A DNA stretch of 64,000 nt from Tangfeifania diversioriginum (GTDB lineage: Bacteria; Bacteroidota; Bacteroidia; Bacteroidales; Prolixibacteraceae). Positions 47,922 to 56,463 of the stretch are shown here, piece by piece. The notes below the pieces were generated by a model, which saw nothing but the letters and a program-made list of their open reading frames with translations, was not told the origin of the DNA and searched no databases. The stretch lies in contig CAMCBW010000027.1 of NCBI GenBank assembly GCA_945873105.1, forward strand, positions 1 to 64,000. The letters are read 5' to 3'. Position numbers and translations under genes: made by a program. Within the stretch, counting starts at the first letter, position 1. Each line of letters begins with the position of its first letter.

Positions 47922-48767
47922 TTAGTCAATGATAAGCGAAACCATCAGATTGAATGGATTTGCACTTTTTTTATTTTCGTTCCCTGAAGGCCGCCATTTG
48001 TACGTTGGGTCACGCAATGTTCTAAAGTATGTCAAGTGCTGTTTCTCTTCAAACGTGAAACCAAATCCGATGCACTCATCTTTGCTTGGATTGGACACCA
48101 CATTTAATTGGATGTTTTCAACTCCAACAAAAAGTACACGGTCATTCAAAATCATGTTGAAGCGGGACAAATCAATTTGATCGTTTGATTCTTTTTCCTT
48201 GTTGATAATTACATCTTCGGGAAGCAGCTCTTCCCCAGGCATGCCAGCATTGTTTTGCTTATAAATATGTAACCGAACAAGCGAAATGCCGTTTCGATGC
48301 AATGAGTTAAACCTTACTCCTTTTATCCGGTAGTAAGTAAAAGAACCCGAAATTTTTATCATTATTGCATGCTCTATGTGGATGTTTCCACGAAATTGGT
48401 ATATTCCAGATCTCTTGGAATCAGCCAACCCAATGGCATATTCTTTCGATTTTTTACTCCTCACCTTTACTTCGCCCAAGTTAACCACAACCGGATCAAG
48501 GAAAATCGTATCACGCTGCGGGACAACGATTTTCGATTGATATCCGACGCAGGTTACAAGCAATGAATCGTTTGCATCTGTTATTATTTCAAACCGGCCC
48601 AAACTATCGGCATAGGTTCCATCCGGCTTATTCAAAACTTTGATGGTAGCATAGGGTATTCCCCTGTGGGAAACTGCATCGGAAATTACCGGATGATGGA
48701 TCGTTTGGCTAAATCCGGATAGTGGTTGGAAAGCAAAGAAAATAAGGAGTGAGATGGACTGCCTCAT
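47922..48767 (-). CDS. Secreted protein with carboxypeptidase-regulatory-like N-terminal domain, function unknown
   Basis: 281 aa; signal peptide; AVSHRGIPYATIKVLNKPDGTYADSLGRFEI...VTCVGYQSK resembles CarboxypepD_reg-like domains. Confidence 0.75.
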   Translation of the reverse strand: MRQSISLLIFFAFQPLSGFSQTIHHPVISDAVSHRGIPYATIKVLNKPDGTYADSLGRFEIITDANDSLLVTCVGYQSKIVVPQRDTIFLDPVVVNLGEVKVRSKKSKEYAIGLADSKRSGIYQFRGNIHIEHAIMIKISGSFTYYRIKGVRFNSLHRNGISLVRLHIYKQNNAGMPGEELLPEDVIINKEKESNDQIDLSRFNMILNDRVLFVGVENIQLNVVSNPSKDECIGFGFTFEEKQHLTYFRTLRDPTYKWRPSGNENKKSANPFNLMVSLIID

Positions 48768-48869
48768 TGCGTAATTGGTTTAGGTACAGATGATTCAATC
48801 TTTTTACCCCCTTCGACAAACATGGAGCAAATTTTCAGGGAGCGCAATCGAAAATCGAAATTCCAAAAT

Positions 48870-48910
48870 CAAAAATAAAAAAAAAGGCCGTCCTTTTGGG
48901 ACAGCCTTTT
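48870..48910 (-). terminator. Rho-independent terminator downstream of rplT
   Basis: Minus strand GGCTGTCCCAAAAGGACGGCCTTTTTTTTTTTA. Confidence 0.9.
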
Positions 48911-48934
48911 ACTATTTATTTCGCCTTTTTATAT

Positions 48935-49279
48935 TTACTTCACTTTTTGGACAATGGCGCTGAATGCAGCGGGATTGTTCATCGCTAAGTCGGCAAGGAC
49001 TTTGCGGTTGATTTCGATGTTGGCACCCTTCAACTTGCCCATGAACTGGGAGTAGGAGAGACCTTCATTACGAACTGCAGCATTGATACGCTGAATCCAT
49101 AAAGCACGGAATAACCTTTTTTTACTTTTTCTGTCACGGTACGCATACTGGAGACCTTTCTCCCATGTGTTTTTGGCAACCGTCCAGACAGTACCTCTTG
49201 ATCCAAAGTATCCTCTGGTCAGTGAGAGTACCTTCTTGCGACGGGCTCTCGAGGCGACGTGATTGACTGATCTTGGCAT
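48935..49279 (-). CDS. rplT: 50S ribosomal protein L20
   Basis: 114 aa; [50 protein letters not shown]. Confidence 0.98.
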   Translation of the reverse strand: MPRSVNHVASRARRKKVLSLTRGYFGSRGTVWTVAKNTWEKGLQYAYRDRKSKKRLFRALWIQRINAAVRNEGLSYSQFMGKLKGANIEINRKVLADLAMNNPAAFSAIVQKVK

Positions 49280-49372
49280 TTTTACAAATTTTAGGAAAAT
49301 GGCGATCCCGATATTTCAGGATACTTGTGGGCTCATTCTCCGGTTAAAAAATAAGAATTGTTTAAAAGGAGA

Positions 49373-49570
49373 CTACTTCAACGCGAGCAGCCTTTTTACA
49401 TGGGCTACGTCTACATCGGCTACCATTCCCCAGTGGGTCAGGTTGCGTTTGCGTTTGGTGCTTTTCTTGGTCAGAATGTGACTTTTGTAAGCGTGTTTCC
49501 TTTTGATGCTTCCACTTCCGGTCAGCTTGAAGCGTTTTTTTGCGCCGGAATTCGTTTTCATTTTAGGCAT
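49373..49570 (-). CDS. rpmI: 50S ribosomal protein L35
   Basis: 65 aa; [36 protein letters not shown]. Confidence 0.98.
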   Translation of the reverse strand: MPKMKTNSGAKKRFKLTGSGSIKRKHAYKSHILTKKSTKRKRNLTHWGMVADVDVAHVKRLLALK

Positions 49571-49591
49571 CTCTGTCTAACTGTTTTAAAT

Positions 49592-50152
49592 TTACTTTTT
49601 CTTTTTGGGCGAAATAAATATGGTCATTCTCTTTCCTTCTAATTTTGGAAGTTGTTCAACTTTTCCAAAATCTTCAAGAGCGTTGGCAAAGCGAAGCAAT
49701 AAGATCTCGCCTTGCTCATTATAAAGTATCGAACGTCCCTTGAAAAATACATAGGCCTTCACCTTTGCACCATCCTGAAGGAACTTTTCGGCATGTTTTA
49801 ATTTAAAATTGTAGTCGTGTTCGTCGGTATTCGGACCGAATCGGATCTCCTTCACAATGATCTTCACAGCCTTTGCTTTCAGCTCTTTCTGCTTCTTCTT
49901 CTGGGCATAGATGAACTTCTGGTAATCAACGATTCTGCAAACTGGTGGCTCGGCATTTGACGAAATCTCCACCAAATCAAGCTCCATTTCATCGGCCTTC
50001 CGAAGAGCATCCTGGATTCTGTAAACACCCTGTGGCTCAACGTTATCGCCAACCAGCCTTACTTCCGGTACGCGGATCTGGTGATTGATCCGAAACAATG
50101 ATTTCTCTTCTTCTTTTGGAGCTCTTGGCCCCTTGGTCCTGATAACTGCTAT
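49592..50152 (-). CDS. infC: Translation initiation factor IF-3, proposed non-canonical AUA start at 50152
   Basis: [31 protein letters not shown]...[26 protein letters not shown]. Extended N-terminus (M)[18 protein letters not shown] resembles the basic IF-3 N-termini of Bacteroidota; AGGAGG 8 nt upstream. Track start 50098 is a TTG without SD. Confidence 0.9.
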   Translation of the reverse strand: MAVIRTKGPRAPKEEEKSLFRINHQIRVPEVRLVGDNVEPQGVYRIQDALRKADEMELDLVEISSNAEPPVCRIVDYQKFIYAQKKKQKELKAKAVKIIVKEIRFGPNTDEHDYNFKLKHAEKFLQDGAKVKAYVFFKGRSILYNEQGEILLLRFANALEDFGKVEQLPKLEGKRMTIFISPKKKK

Positions 50153-50184
50153 GGCTTTATCCTCCTATGTTTAGTTAATACCGA

Positions 50185-52134
50185 CTAATTGTACAATTCT
50201 GCAAGAATGGACCTGACCTCTTTCTGGATCATATCCCTGAACTCAATGGTAGATACCGTTCCCTGGTCGCCTTCACCTTGCCGGCGTACAGCAACAGTTT
50301 CGGTTTCGTTCTCTTTTTCGCCGACGATGAGCAGATAGGGGATACGTTTCATTTCGTTGTCACGGATTTTCCTGCCTATCTTTTCGTTACGGTCGTCAAC
50401 GACGGTGCGAATATCGGAATTATTTAGATATTCTGAAACTTTTTGTGCATAATCGTTGTACTTTTCGCTGATCGGCAACACAACAACCTGTTCGGGTGTG
50501 AGCCAAATCGGGAATTTGCCGGCAGTGTGCTCAATCAGTACGGCACAGAATCGTTCCATGGATCCGAAAGGCGCACGGTGAATCATCACCGGACGATGGC
50601 GTTTGTCATCCGCGCCGATGTACTCCAGATCGAACCGCTCCGGAAGGTTGTAATCCACCTGGATGGTTCCCAGCTGCCAGCTTCTGCCGATGGCATCCTT
50701 CACCATGAAGTCCAGTTTCGGCCCGTAAAAGGCAGCCTCTCCCAACTCCGTGACGGTATTCAATCCTTTTTCTGCACAGGCTTCGATGATGGCCCGCTCC
50801 GCTTTTTCCCAGTTTTCATCCGATCCAATGTATTTTTCGGTGTTGGAAGGATCGCGCAGGGAGATCTGAGCTGTATAGTTTTCGAAATTCAATGCCTTGA
50901 AGATGATGAAGATAATGTCGATCACCTTCAGGAACTCCTCCTTCAGCTGATCGGGCCTGCAGAAGATGTGGGCATCGTCCTGGGTAAATCCGCGAACGCG
51001 GGTCAAACCATGCAATTCGCCACTCTGTTCGTAGCGGTAGACGGTACCAAATTCTGCCAGCCTGATCGGAAGATCCTTGTAGGAGCGGGGCTTGAACTTG
51101 AATATCTCACAGTGGTGGGGGCAATTCATCGGTTTCAGCAGGTACTCTTCCCCTTCTGTTGGTGTCTTGATAACCTGGAAGGAGTCCTTGCCATATTTTT
51201 CGTAGTGGCCCGATTTCTTGTATAGTTTCACATCGCCGATGTGCGGGGTGATCACCTGGTCGTATCCGAATTTCTTCTGAACCGTCTTCAGGAACTTCTC
51301 CAGCTGTTCGCGAAGCATCGCTCCTTTTGGCAGCCACATGGGAAGTCCCTGGCCAACCTCCTGCGAGATCATGAAGAGTTCCATCTCCTTGCCGATTTTG
51401 CGGTGGTCGCGTTTTTTTGCCTCTTCCATGAGCACAATGTACTCCTCCAACAGTTTTTGTTTGGGGAAGGTGATGCCATAGACACGGGTCAGCATCTTGT
51501 TCTTCTCACTGCCACGCCAGTATGCCCCAGCAATGTTGGTCAATTTCAGTGCTTTGATGTAACCTGTGTTGGGAAGGTGAGGCCCGCGGCACAAATCCGT
51601 AAAATTGCCCTGCTGGTACAGGGTGATGGTGCCATCTGCCAGTTCAGAGATCAGCTCTACCTTGTAGGGATCACCCTTGGCGGTAAAAAGATTCAGTGCA
51701 TCCTCTTTGGAGATCTCGGACCTGACAATATCTGCCTTTGTCCGGGCAAGATCCATCATCTTCTTTTCTATCTCTGCAAGGTCCTTTTCCGTCAGGGTCT
51801 GGCCTTCCGGAAGATCGATATCGTAGTAAAAACCATTGTCGATGGAGGGGCCAATGCCGAATTTCGTACCCGGAAGGTAGGCCTCAATGGCTTCTGCCAT
51901 GATATGGGCCGAGGAGTGCCAGAAGGTATCCCGTCCCTCCTTGTCGTCCCAGGTGTGCAATTTGATGGATGCATCCGTGTTGATCGGGCGCATCAGGTCG
52001 CGAACTTCACCATTGACGGTGATGGAAAGAACCTCTTTGGCAAGGTTCCTGCTAATTGCCTCAGCAATCCCCATTCCAGTGACTCCTGCATCAAACTCTC
52101 TGACAGAGCTATCGGGTAGCGTTATCTTAATCAT
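50185..52134 (-). CDS. thrS: Threonyl-tRNA synthetase; start likely [14 protein letters not shown]
   Basis: TGS domain, [31 protein letters not shown], class II motifs. Confidence 0.98.
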   Translation of the reverse strand: MIKITLPDSSVREFDAGVTGMGIAEAISRNLAKEVLSITVNGEVRDLMRPINTDASIKLHTWDDKEGRDTFWHSSAHIMAEAIEAYLPGTKFGIGPSIDNGFYYDIDLPEGQTLTEKDLAEIEKKMMDLARTKADIVRSEISKEDALNLFTAKGDPYKVELISELADGTITLYQQGNFTDLCRGPHLPNTGYIKALKLTNIAGAYWRGSEKNKMLTRVYGITFPKQKLLEEYIVLMEEAKKRDHRKIGKEMELFMISQEVGQGLPMWLPKGAMLREQLEKFLKTVQKKFGYDQVITPHIGDVKLYKKSGHYEKYGKDSFQVIKTPTEGEEYLLKPMNCPHHCEIFKFKPRSYKDLPIRLAEFGTVYRYEQSGELHGLTRVRGFTQDDAHIFCRPDQLKEEFLKVIDIIFIIFKALNFENYTAQISLRDPSNTEKYIGSDENWEKAERAIIEACAEKGLNTVTELGEAAFYGPKLDFMVKDAIGRSWQLGTIQVDYNLPERFDLEYIGADDKRHRPVMIHRAPFGSMERFCAVLIEHTAGKFPIWLTPEQVVVLPISEKYNDYAQKVSEYLNNSDIRTVVDDRNEKIGRKIRDNEMKRIPYLLIVGEKENETETVAVRRQGEGDQGTVSTIEFRDMIQKEVRSILAELYN

Positions 52135-52155
52135 CTTGATTTTTTTATGAAGGTG

Positions 52156-52187
52156 CAAAATTAGCGAACTTCCACCGTTCTGTCAAA
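52156..52187 (-). promoter_or_regulatory. Bacteroidota promoter of thrS: -33 TTTG (52184-52187), 20-nt spacer, -7 TAATTTTG (52156-52163)
   Basis: TTTG-N20-TANNTTTG, 22 nt upstream of the thrS ATG. Confidence 0.65.
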
Positions 52188-52320
52188 TCTATTTTGATCT
52201 TTGTGGCCGAAAGATTCCAGCAGGACCATTTTTTTTGATCCTTACCAGGAAATCGCTCCGATCAGCAGGGATAATTTTCTATTTTTGGAAGCAATTTAAG
52301 ATGGAATGACTTGGAGCGAT

Positions 52321-52381
52321 CTTTGTGACTTCGTGACTTTGTGGCCTCGTTTTCCTGCCACAAAGTCACGAAGTCACAAAG
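52321..52381. repeat. Perfect 25-bp inverted repeat with 11-bp loop
   Basis: CTTTGTGACTTCGTGACTTTGTGGC / GCCACAAAGTCACGAAGTCACAAAG. Confidence 0.98.
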
Positions 52382-52454
52382 GAAATTGATCACAATTTAT
52401 CCGGTAAATGATTGTATATCTGATGATAATTTTAAAATTCTTATATTCCTTGTC

Positions 52455-54647
52455 ATGTTAAAAAGATATTGCTTATTCTTCCTTGTAATGGCTGCAACAC
52501 TTGGATTGCAGGCACAGCAACTGACGCTCGACGATGTCGTCATCAAAAGATCCTACAGCCAGAAGGCAGTGTACGGATTGACTTCGCTGAACGATGGTCT
52601 CAACTACACCACCCTCGAAAACATGGGAAGGGAGATTGTAAAATACAGTTACAAGACCGGTGAAAAGGTGGCAACGCTGCTCGACCTCACCACCCTGAAA
52701 AATGACTCCCTGAAATCCATCAGCGACTACCAGTTCAGCAGCGATGAAACCAAATTATTGCTGATGACCGACCGAAAACCCATCTACCGCAGGTCTTTTA
52801 CTGCCAATTATTTTGTCTACAATTTCGTAACCAAAACACTTTCAAGGCTTTCCAATGGCGGTGAACAGCAGATGGCAACCTTTTCACCAGATGGCGAAAG
52901 GGTGGCATTTGTCAGAAAAAACAACCTGTTTGTGAAGAGTTTGAGGTTTGGAACCGAACGCCAGGTGACGATCGACGGGGCGTTCAACAAAATCATCAAT
53001 GGAATTCCAGACTGGGTATACGAGGAGGAGTTTGAATTCAACAAGGGGTATGAGTGGTCACCCGACAGCAAGCAATTGGCATACATGAAGTTCAACGAGG
53101 AACAGGTACCGGTTTACAGCATGCCGATGTACAAGGGATTGGCACCCGAACTGAAGGAGAATGCCGTTTACCCCGGCGAATACAGCTTCAAATACCCCAA
53201 AGCAGGGGAGAAGAACTCCCTGGTGCAGATCTGGACCTATGACATCAAAAGTGGCCACAACATGCTAATGGATACCGGCAAAGAGACCGATATCTACCTG
53301 CCAAAGATCGCCTGGACCAACAGCGGTACAGATTTGGGTATTTTTCGGATGAACAGGCTTCAAAACAGGTTGGAGTTGCTGCTGGCCAATCCCTATACCG
53401 GCGACACCCGTCTGATCTATACTGAAAAGAATAGCCGTTACATCGAAACCGACTTCCTGGATAACTTTCAATTCCTGCCCGATAACAAGACTTTTGTGGT
53501 ACACAGTGAGCAAAATGGTTACAAACACCTCTACCTTTACGATTTGAGCGGTGTCAAGATCAAGCAACTGACTGAGGGAAATTTCGATGTGATAAAATTC
53601 TATGGCTACGACCAGGAGAAAAAGTTCTTCTATTACCAGGCAGCAGCCAATGTGCCCATGCAAAGGGAGATTTATGGTATATCCATTGATAAAAAGAAAA
53701 AGATCCAGTTTTCCACACAGCAAGGAACCAACAATGCGGATTTCAGCAAGGGATTCAAATATTATGTCAACACCTTCAACAATGTTCAGACGCCAAATCT
53801 TGTCACCTTGCACGAAATTTCCGGCAAACAGATCAGGGTACTGGAGGACAATTCGGTTTTGAAAGGCAAGCTGGCCAATATGAAGCTTCCCCGGAAGGAG
53901 TTCTTCCAGTTCACCACTTCGGAAGGCATCACGCTGAATGGATGGATGTTGAAACCTTTGAATTTTGGCGCATCCACCAAGTATCCCGTCCTGATGACAC
54001 AGTACAGCGGACCGAATTCACAGCAGGTACTGGATGTTTTCTCTGTTGACTGGAACAGCTACCTGGCGCAACAGGGTTACCTGGTGGCCTGTGTGGATCC
54101 GCGCGGTACCGGTGCGAGGGGAGAGGAGTTCCGCAAGTGCACCTATGGCCAATTGGGTAATCTTGAATCGAACGATCAGGTAGAAGCCGCCCGTTATCTT
54201 TCCAAACTACCTTATGTGGATGCCGGAAAGATTGCCATCTGGGGCTGGAGCTATGGAGGATTCATCTCCTCGATGACCCTCTGCAAGGGGGGCGACCTGA
54301 TCAGGGCAGCCATCGCGGTAGCACCGGTGATCAGCCATTATTTTTACGATACGGTCTACACGGAACGCTACATGGGGATGCCCAGTCAAAATCCGGAAGG
54401 ATACAAACAAAACTCACCCATCACGCTGGCCCCTGGAATCAAGGGGAACCTGTTGCTGGTAGCAGGCACCGCCGATGACAATGTACACTACCAGAATACC
54501 ATCGAATTTGCCGAAGCCATGGTACAGGCAGGAATCCAGTTCAGGATGATGTCTTACAACAACCGCAACCATGGGATCAGGGGCGGTAATACGACGAAGC
54601 ACTTGTATACAATGTTTGACGAGTTTTTGAAGGAGAACCTCAAATGA
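52455..54647 (+). CDS. Dipeptidyl peptidase IV family (S9B) serine peptidase
   Basis: Signal peptide from MLKRYCLFFLVM; DPP IV N-terminal propeller; IWGWSYGGFISSM nucleophile, GTADDNVHYQNT Asp, YNNRNHGIRGGN His. Confidence 0.95.
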   Translation: MLKRYCLFFLVMAATLGLQAQQLTLDDVVIKRSYSQKAVYGLTSLNDGLNYTTLENMGREIVKYSYKTGEKVATLLDLTTLKNDSLKSISDYQFSSDETKLLLMTDRKPIYRRSFTANYFVYNFVTKTLSRLSNGGEQQMATFSPDGERVAFVRKNNLFVKSLRFGTERQVTIDGAFNKIINGIPDWVYEEEFEFNKGYEWSPDSKQLAYMKFNEEQVPVYSMPMYKGLAPELKENAVYPGEYSFKYPKAGEKNSLVQIWTYDIKSGHNMLMDTGKETDIYLPKIAWTNSGTDLGIFRMNRLQNRLELLLANPYTGDTRLIYTEKNSRYIETDFLDNFQFLPDNKTFVVHSEQNGYKHLYLYDLSGVKIKQLTEGNFDVIKFYGYDQEKKFFYYQAAANVPMQREIYGISIDKKKKIQFSTQQGTNNADFSKGFKYYVNTFNNVQTPNLVTLHEISGKQIRVLEDNSVLKGKLANMKLPRKEFFQFTTSEGITLNGWMLKPLNFGASTKYPVLMTQYSGPNSQQVLDVFSVDWNSYLAQQGYLVACVDPRGTGARGEEFRKCTYGQLGNLESNDQVEAARYLSKLPYVDAGKIAIWGWSYGGFISSMTLCKGGDLIRAAIAVAPVISHYFYDTVYTERYMGMPSQNPEGYKQNSPITLAPGIKGNLLLVAGTADDNVHYQNTIEFAEAMVQAGIQFRMMSYNNRNHGIRGGNTTKHLYTMFDEFLKENLK

Positions 54648-54654
54648 ACCTGCT

Positions 54655-54733
54655 ATGAGTTAGGAGTTATGAGTTATTGGATTCGTAATAAATTGAGATA
54701 GTGCGCCATAACTTATAACTCATAACTTATAAC
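54655..54733. repeat. Heptamer arrays in inverted orientation (GAGTTAT)n ... (ATAACTT)n just 3' of the DPP IV gene
   Basis: Left arm 54655-54678, right arm 54707-54733, 7-bp period. Confidence 0.85.
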
Positions 54734-54773
54734 TTTTTTTTCTGGTTGTGTTTTTGGTTTTGATTGAAAAGTA

Positions 54774-54781
54774 TATATTTG
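54774..54781 (+). promoter_or_regulatory. -7 element TATATTTG upstream of tRNA-Leu
   Basis: TANNTTTG match 15 nt upstream of the tRNA 5' end. Confidence 0.6.
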
Positions 54782-54795
54782 CACCACCTTATCAC

Positions 54796-54882
54796 GCCCA
54801 GATGGTGAAATTGGTAGACACGCTAGTTTCAGGGACTAGTGAGCGCAAGCTTGTGCAAGTTCGAGTCTTGTTCTGGGCACCA
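54796..54882 (+). tRNA. tRNA-Leu (anticodon CAG at 54830-54832), CCA encoded
   Basis: Acceptor GCCCAGA/TCTGGGC, anticodon arm CTAGT-TTCAGGG-ACTAG, long variable arm, T-arm GTTCGAGTC, terminal ACCA. Confidence 0.96.
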
Positions 54883-54965
54883 CCTTAAAATCCCCGCTGA
54901 TTGTCAGTGGGGATTTTTCTTTTTCCTACATTTACACCACAATTGTTTCATTCACTACCACTACC

Positions 54966-56204
54966 ATGCAACCATTCCGACTTTTTATGATCTGTCTGAT
55001 CTTGGCCAATGCCTCTTTCCCAAGGCAATCAATTGCTCAAATCAATGCGCGAAATTCGGCAGATACAGTGCCCATGGCCCGTTATGATCCAGAGCTTATG
55101 ACGATGAAGGCATTTAACCTGGTGTTGCCGGATGTCCTTACCGCCAGCAATGGCAAAACCATTGAAAAACGCAAGGATTGGGAAAAAATAGGTCGGCCGG
55201 AGCTGCTGGAACTTTTTACGACCCAGGTTTATGGCCGTGTACCAGAAACTCCTTACCAGAAAAGCATAAAGGTGGTGAAGGTGGATCCCAATGCCATGGA
55301 AGGGAAAGCTACCTTGAAACTGGTAGATATCACCATTACAGCCAATGGCAAGACGCTGACCATCCACCTCGGACTATTTGTACCAAACCATCCACCCAAA
55401 CCGGTTCCTGCATTTCTGCTTATTTGCAACCGGGCTAAGAGCAACATCGATTTTACCAGGGAGCAAAAGAGCGATTTCTGGCCAGCAGAGCAAATGGTGG
55501 CGCGGGGTTTTGCAGCGGCTACGTTTTGGAACGAGGAGGTGGATCCTGACAAACACGACAATTTTAAGAATGGTATTCATGGATTATTGGACACCCAGCG
55601 CAATCCGGAGTCTTGGGGAACCCTTGCCGCCTGGGCCTGGGGTGCCAGTCGCTGCATGGATTATCTCGTCACAGACAAAATGATCAACCCCAAAAGAATC
55701 GCATTGGTGGGTCATTCCCGTGGTGCAAAAACAGCCTTGTGGGCCGGTGCCAACGATGAGCGGTTCGCCATGATCGTAAGCAACGAAGCCGGTTGCGGCG
55801 GTACCTCTCTGAACAGGCGGAAATACGGCGAAACCATTGCCCTGATCAACAAGGGATTTCCACACTGGTTTTGCGAAAATTTCAAATCATACAACCAGAA
55901 GGAAGAGCTACTGCCTGTCGATCAACACATGTTACTGGCCTTGATAGCCCCCCGGCCACTCTATGTCGCTAGTGCAGAGAAAGACTACTGGGGCGATCCT
56001 TTGGGACAGTACCTTGCACTCTACTTTGCCCAGCCGGTTTTCAAATTGTTCGATCCCTCCTCGAATCTTCCGAAGCTCCTGCCAATGGTGAATACACCTG
56101 TAATAAGCAGGAATTTTGCCTATCATGTCAGGGACGGAGTACACAACCTTACCCTGAAAGATTGGAACTGGTTTATGGATTTTGCGGATGTTGTATGGAA
56201 ATAG
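54966..56204 (+). CDS. Putative glucuronoyl esterase (CE15-like)
   Basis: 412 aa with signal peptide; IALVGHSRGAKTALWAGANDERFAMIVSNEAGCGGTSL, IAPRPLYVASAEKDYWGDPLGQYLA. Confidence 0.85.
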   Translation: MQPFRLFMICLILANASFPRQSIAQINARNSADTVPMARYDPELMTMKAFNLVLPDVLTASNGKTIEKRKDWEKIGRPELLELFTTQVYGRVPETPYQKSIKVVKVDPNAMEGKATLKLVDITITANGKTLTIHLGLFVPNHPPKPVPAFLLICNRAKSNIDFTREQKSDFWPAEQMVARGFAAATFWNEEVDPDKHDNFKNGIHGLLDTQRNPESWGTLAAWAWGASRCMDYLVTDKMINPKRIALVGHSRGAKTALWAGANDERFAMIVSNEAGCGGTSLNRRKYGETIALINKGFPHWFCENFKSYNQKEELLPVDQHMLLALIAPRPLYVASAEKDYWGDPLGQYLALYFAQPVFKLFDPSSNLPKLLPMVNTPVISRNFAYHVRDGVHNLTLKDWNWFMDFADVVWK

Positions 56205-56225
56205 GCATCTCAAAAGGACAAAAAA

Positions 56226-56434
56226 AGGCTGTCTCAAAAGTCACGATGAAATTCCCTGATCTTACAATTTGAAAGTCTTTCTCTTTTTTCACCCCTAAAT
56301 CCCCTAAAGGGGACTTGGAAATGCGTGAAATGGTCAGAATTTAAGCCCCTTCAGGGGTTTGGGGTCTGATCAAATCGGAAATTACTATCAAATTGTAAGC
56401 TAAAGAAATTTATATTTGACTTTTGAGACAGCCT
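56226..56434. mobile_element. 209-bp MITE-like element with 17-bp perfect TIRs AGGCTGTCTCAAAAGTC / GACTTTTGAGACAGCCT
   Basis: TIRs plus nested symmetric IR CTTACAATTTGA/TCAAATTGTAAG centred at 56330; no transposase inside. Confidence 0.85.
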
Positions 56435-56463
56435 CTTCTATTCCTCTTTGAAGTAAAATTATT

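Noticed and set aside
50096-50098. TTG start of infC given in the ORF track
   Set aside because: No SD at suitable spacing and it removes the conserved basic N-terminus; AUA at 50152 has a perfect AGGAGG 8 nt upstream.
52341-52454. N-terminal extension of the DPP IV ORF (MASFSCHKVTKSQRK...)
   Set aside because: It is encoded by the 25-bp inverted repeat; a clear signal peptide starts at the ATG at 52455.
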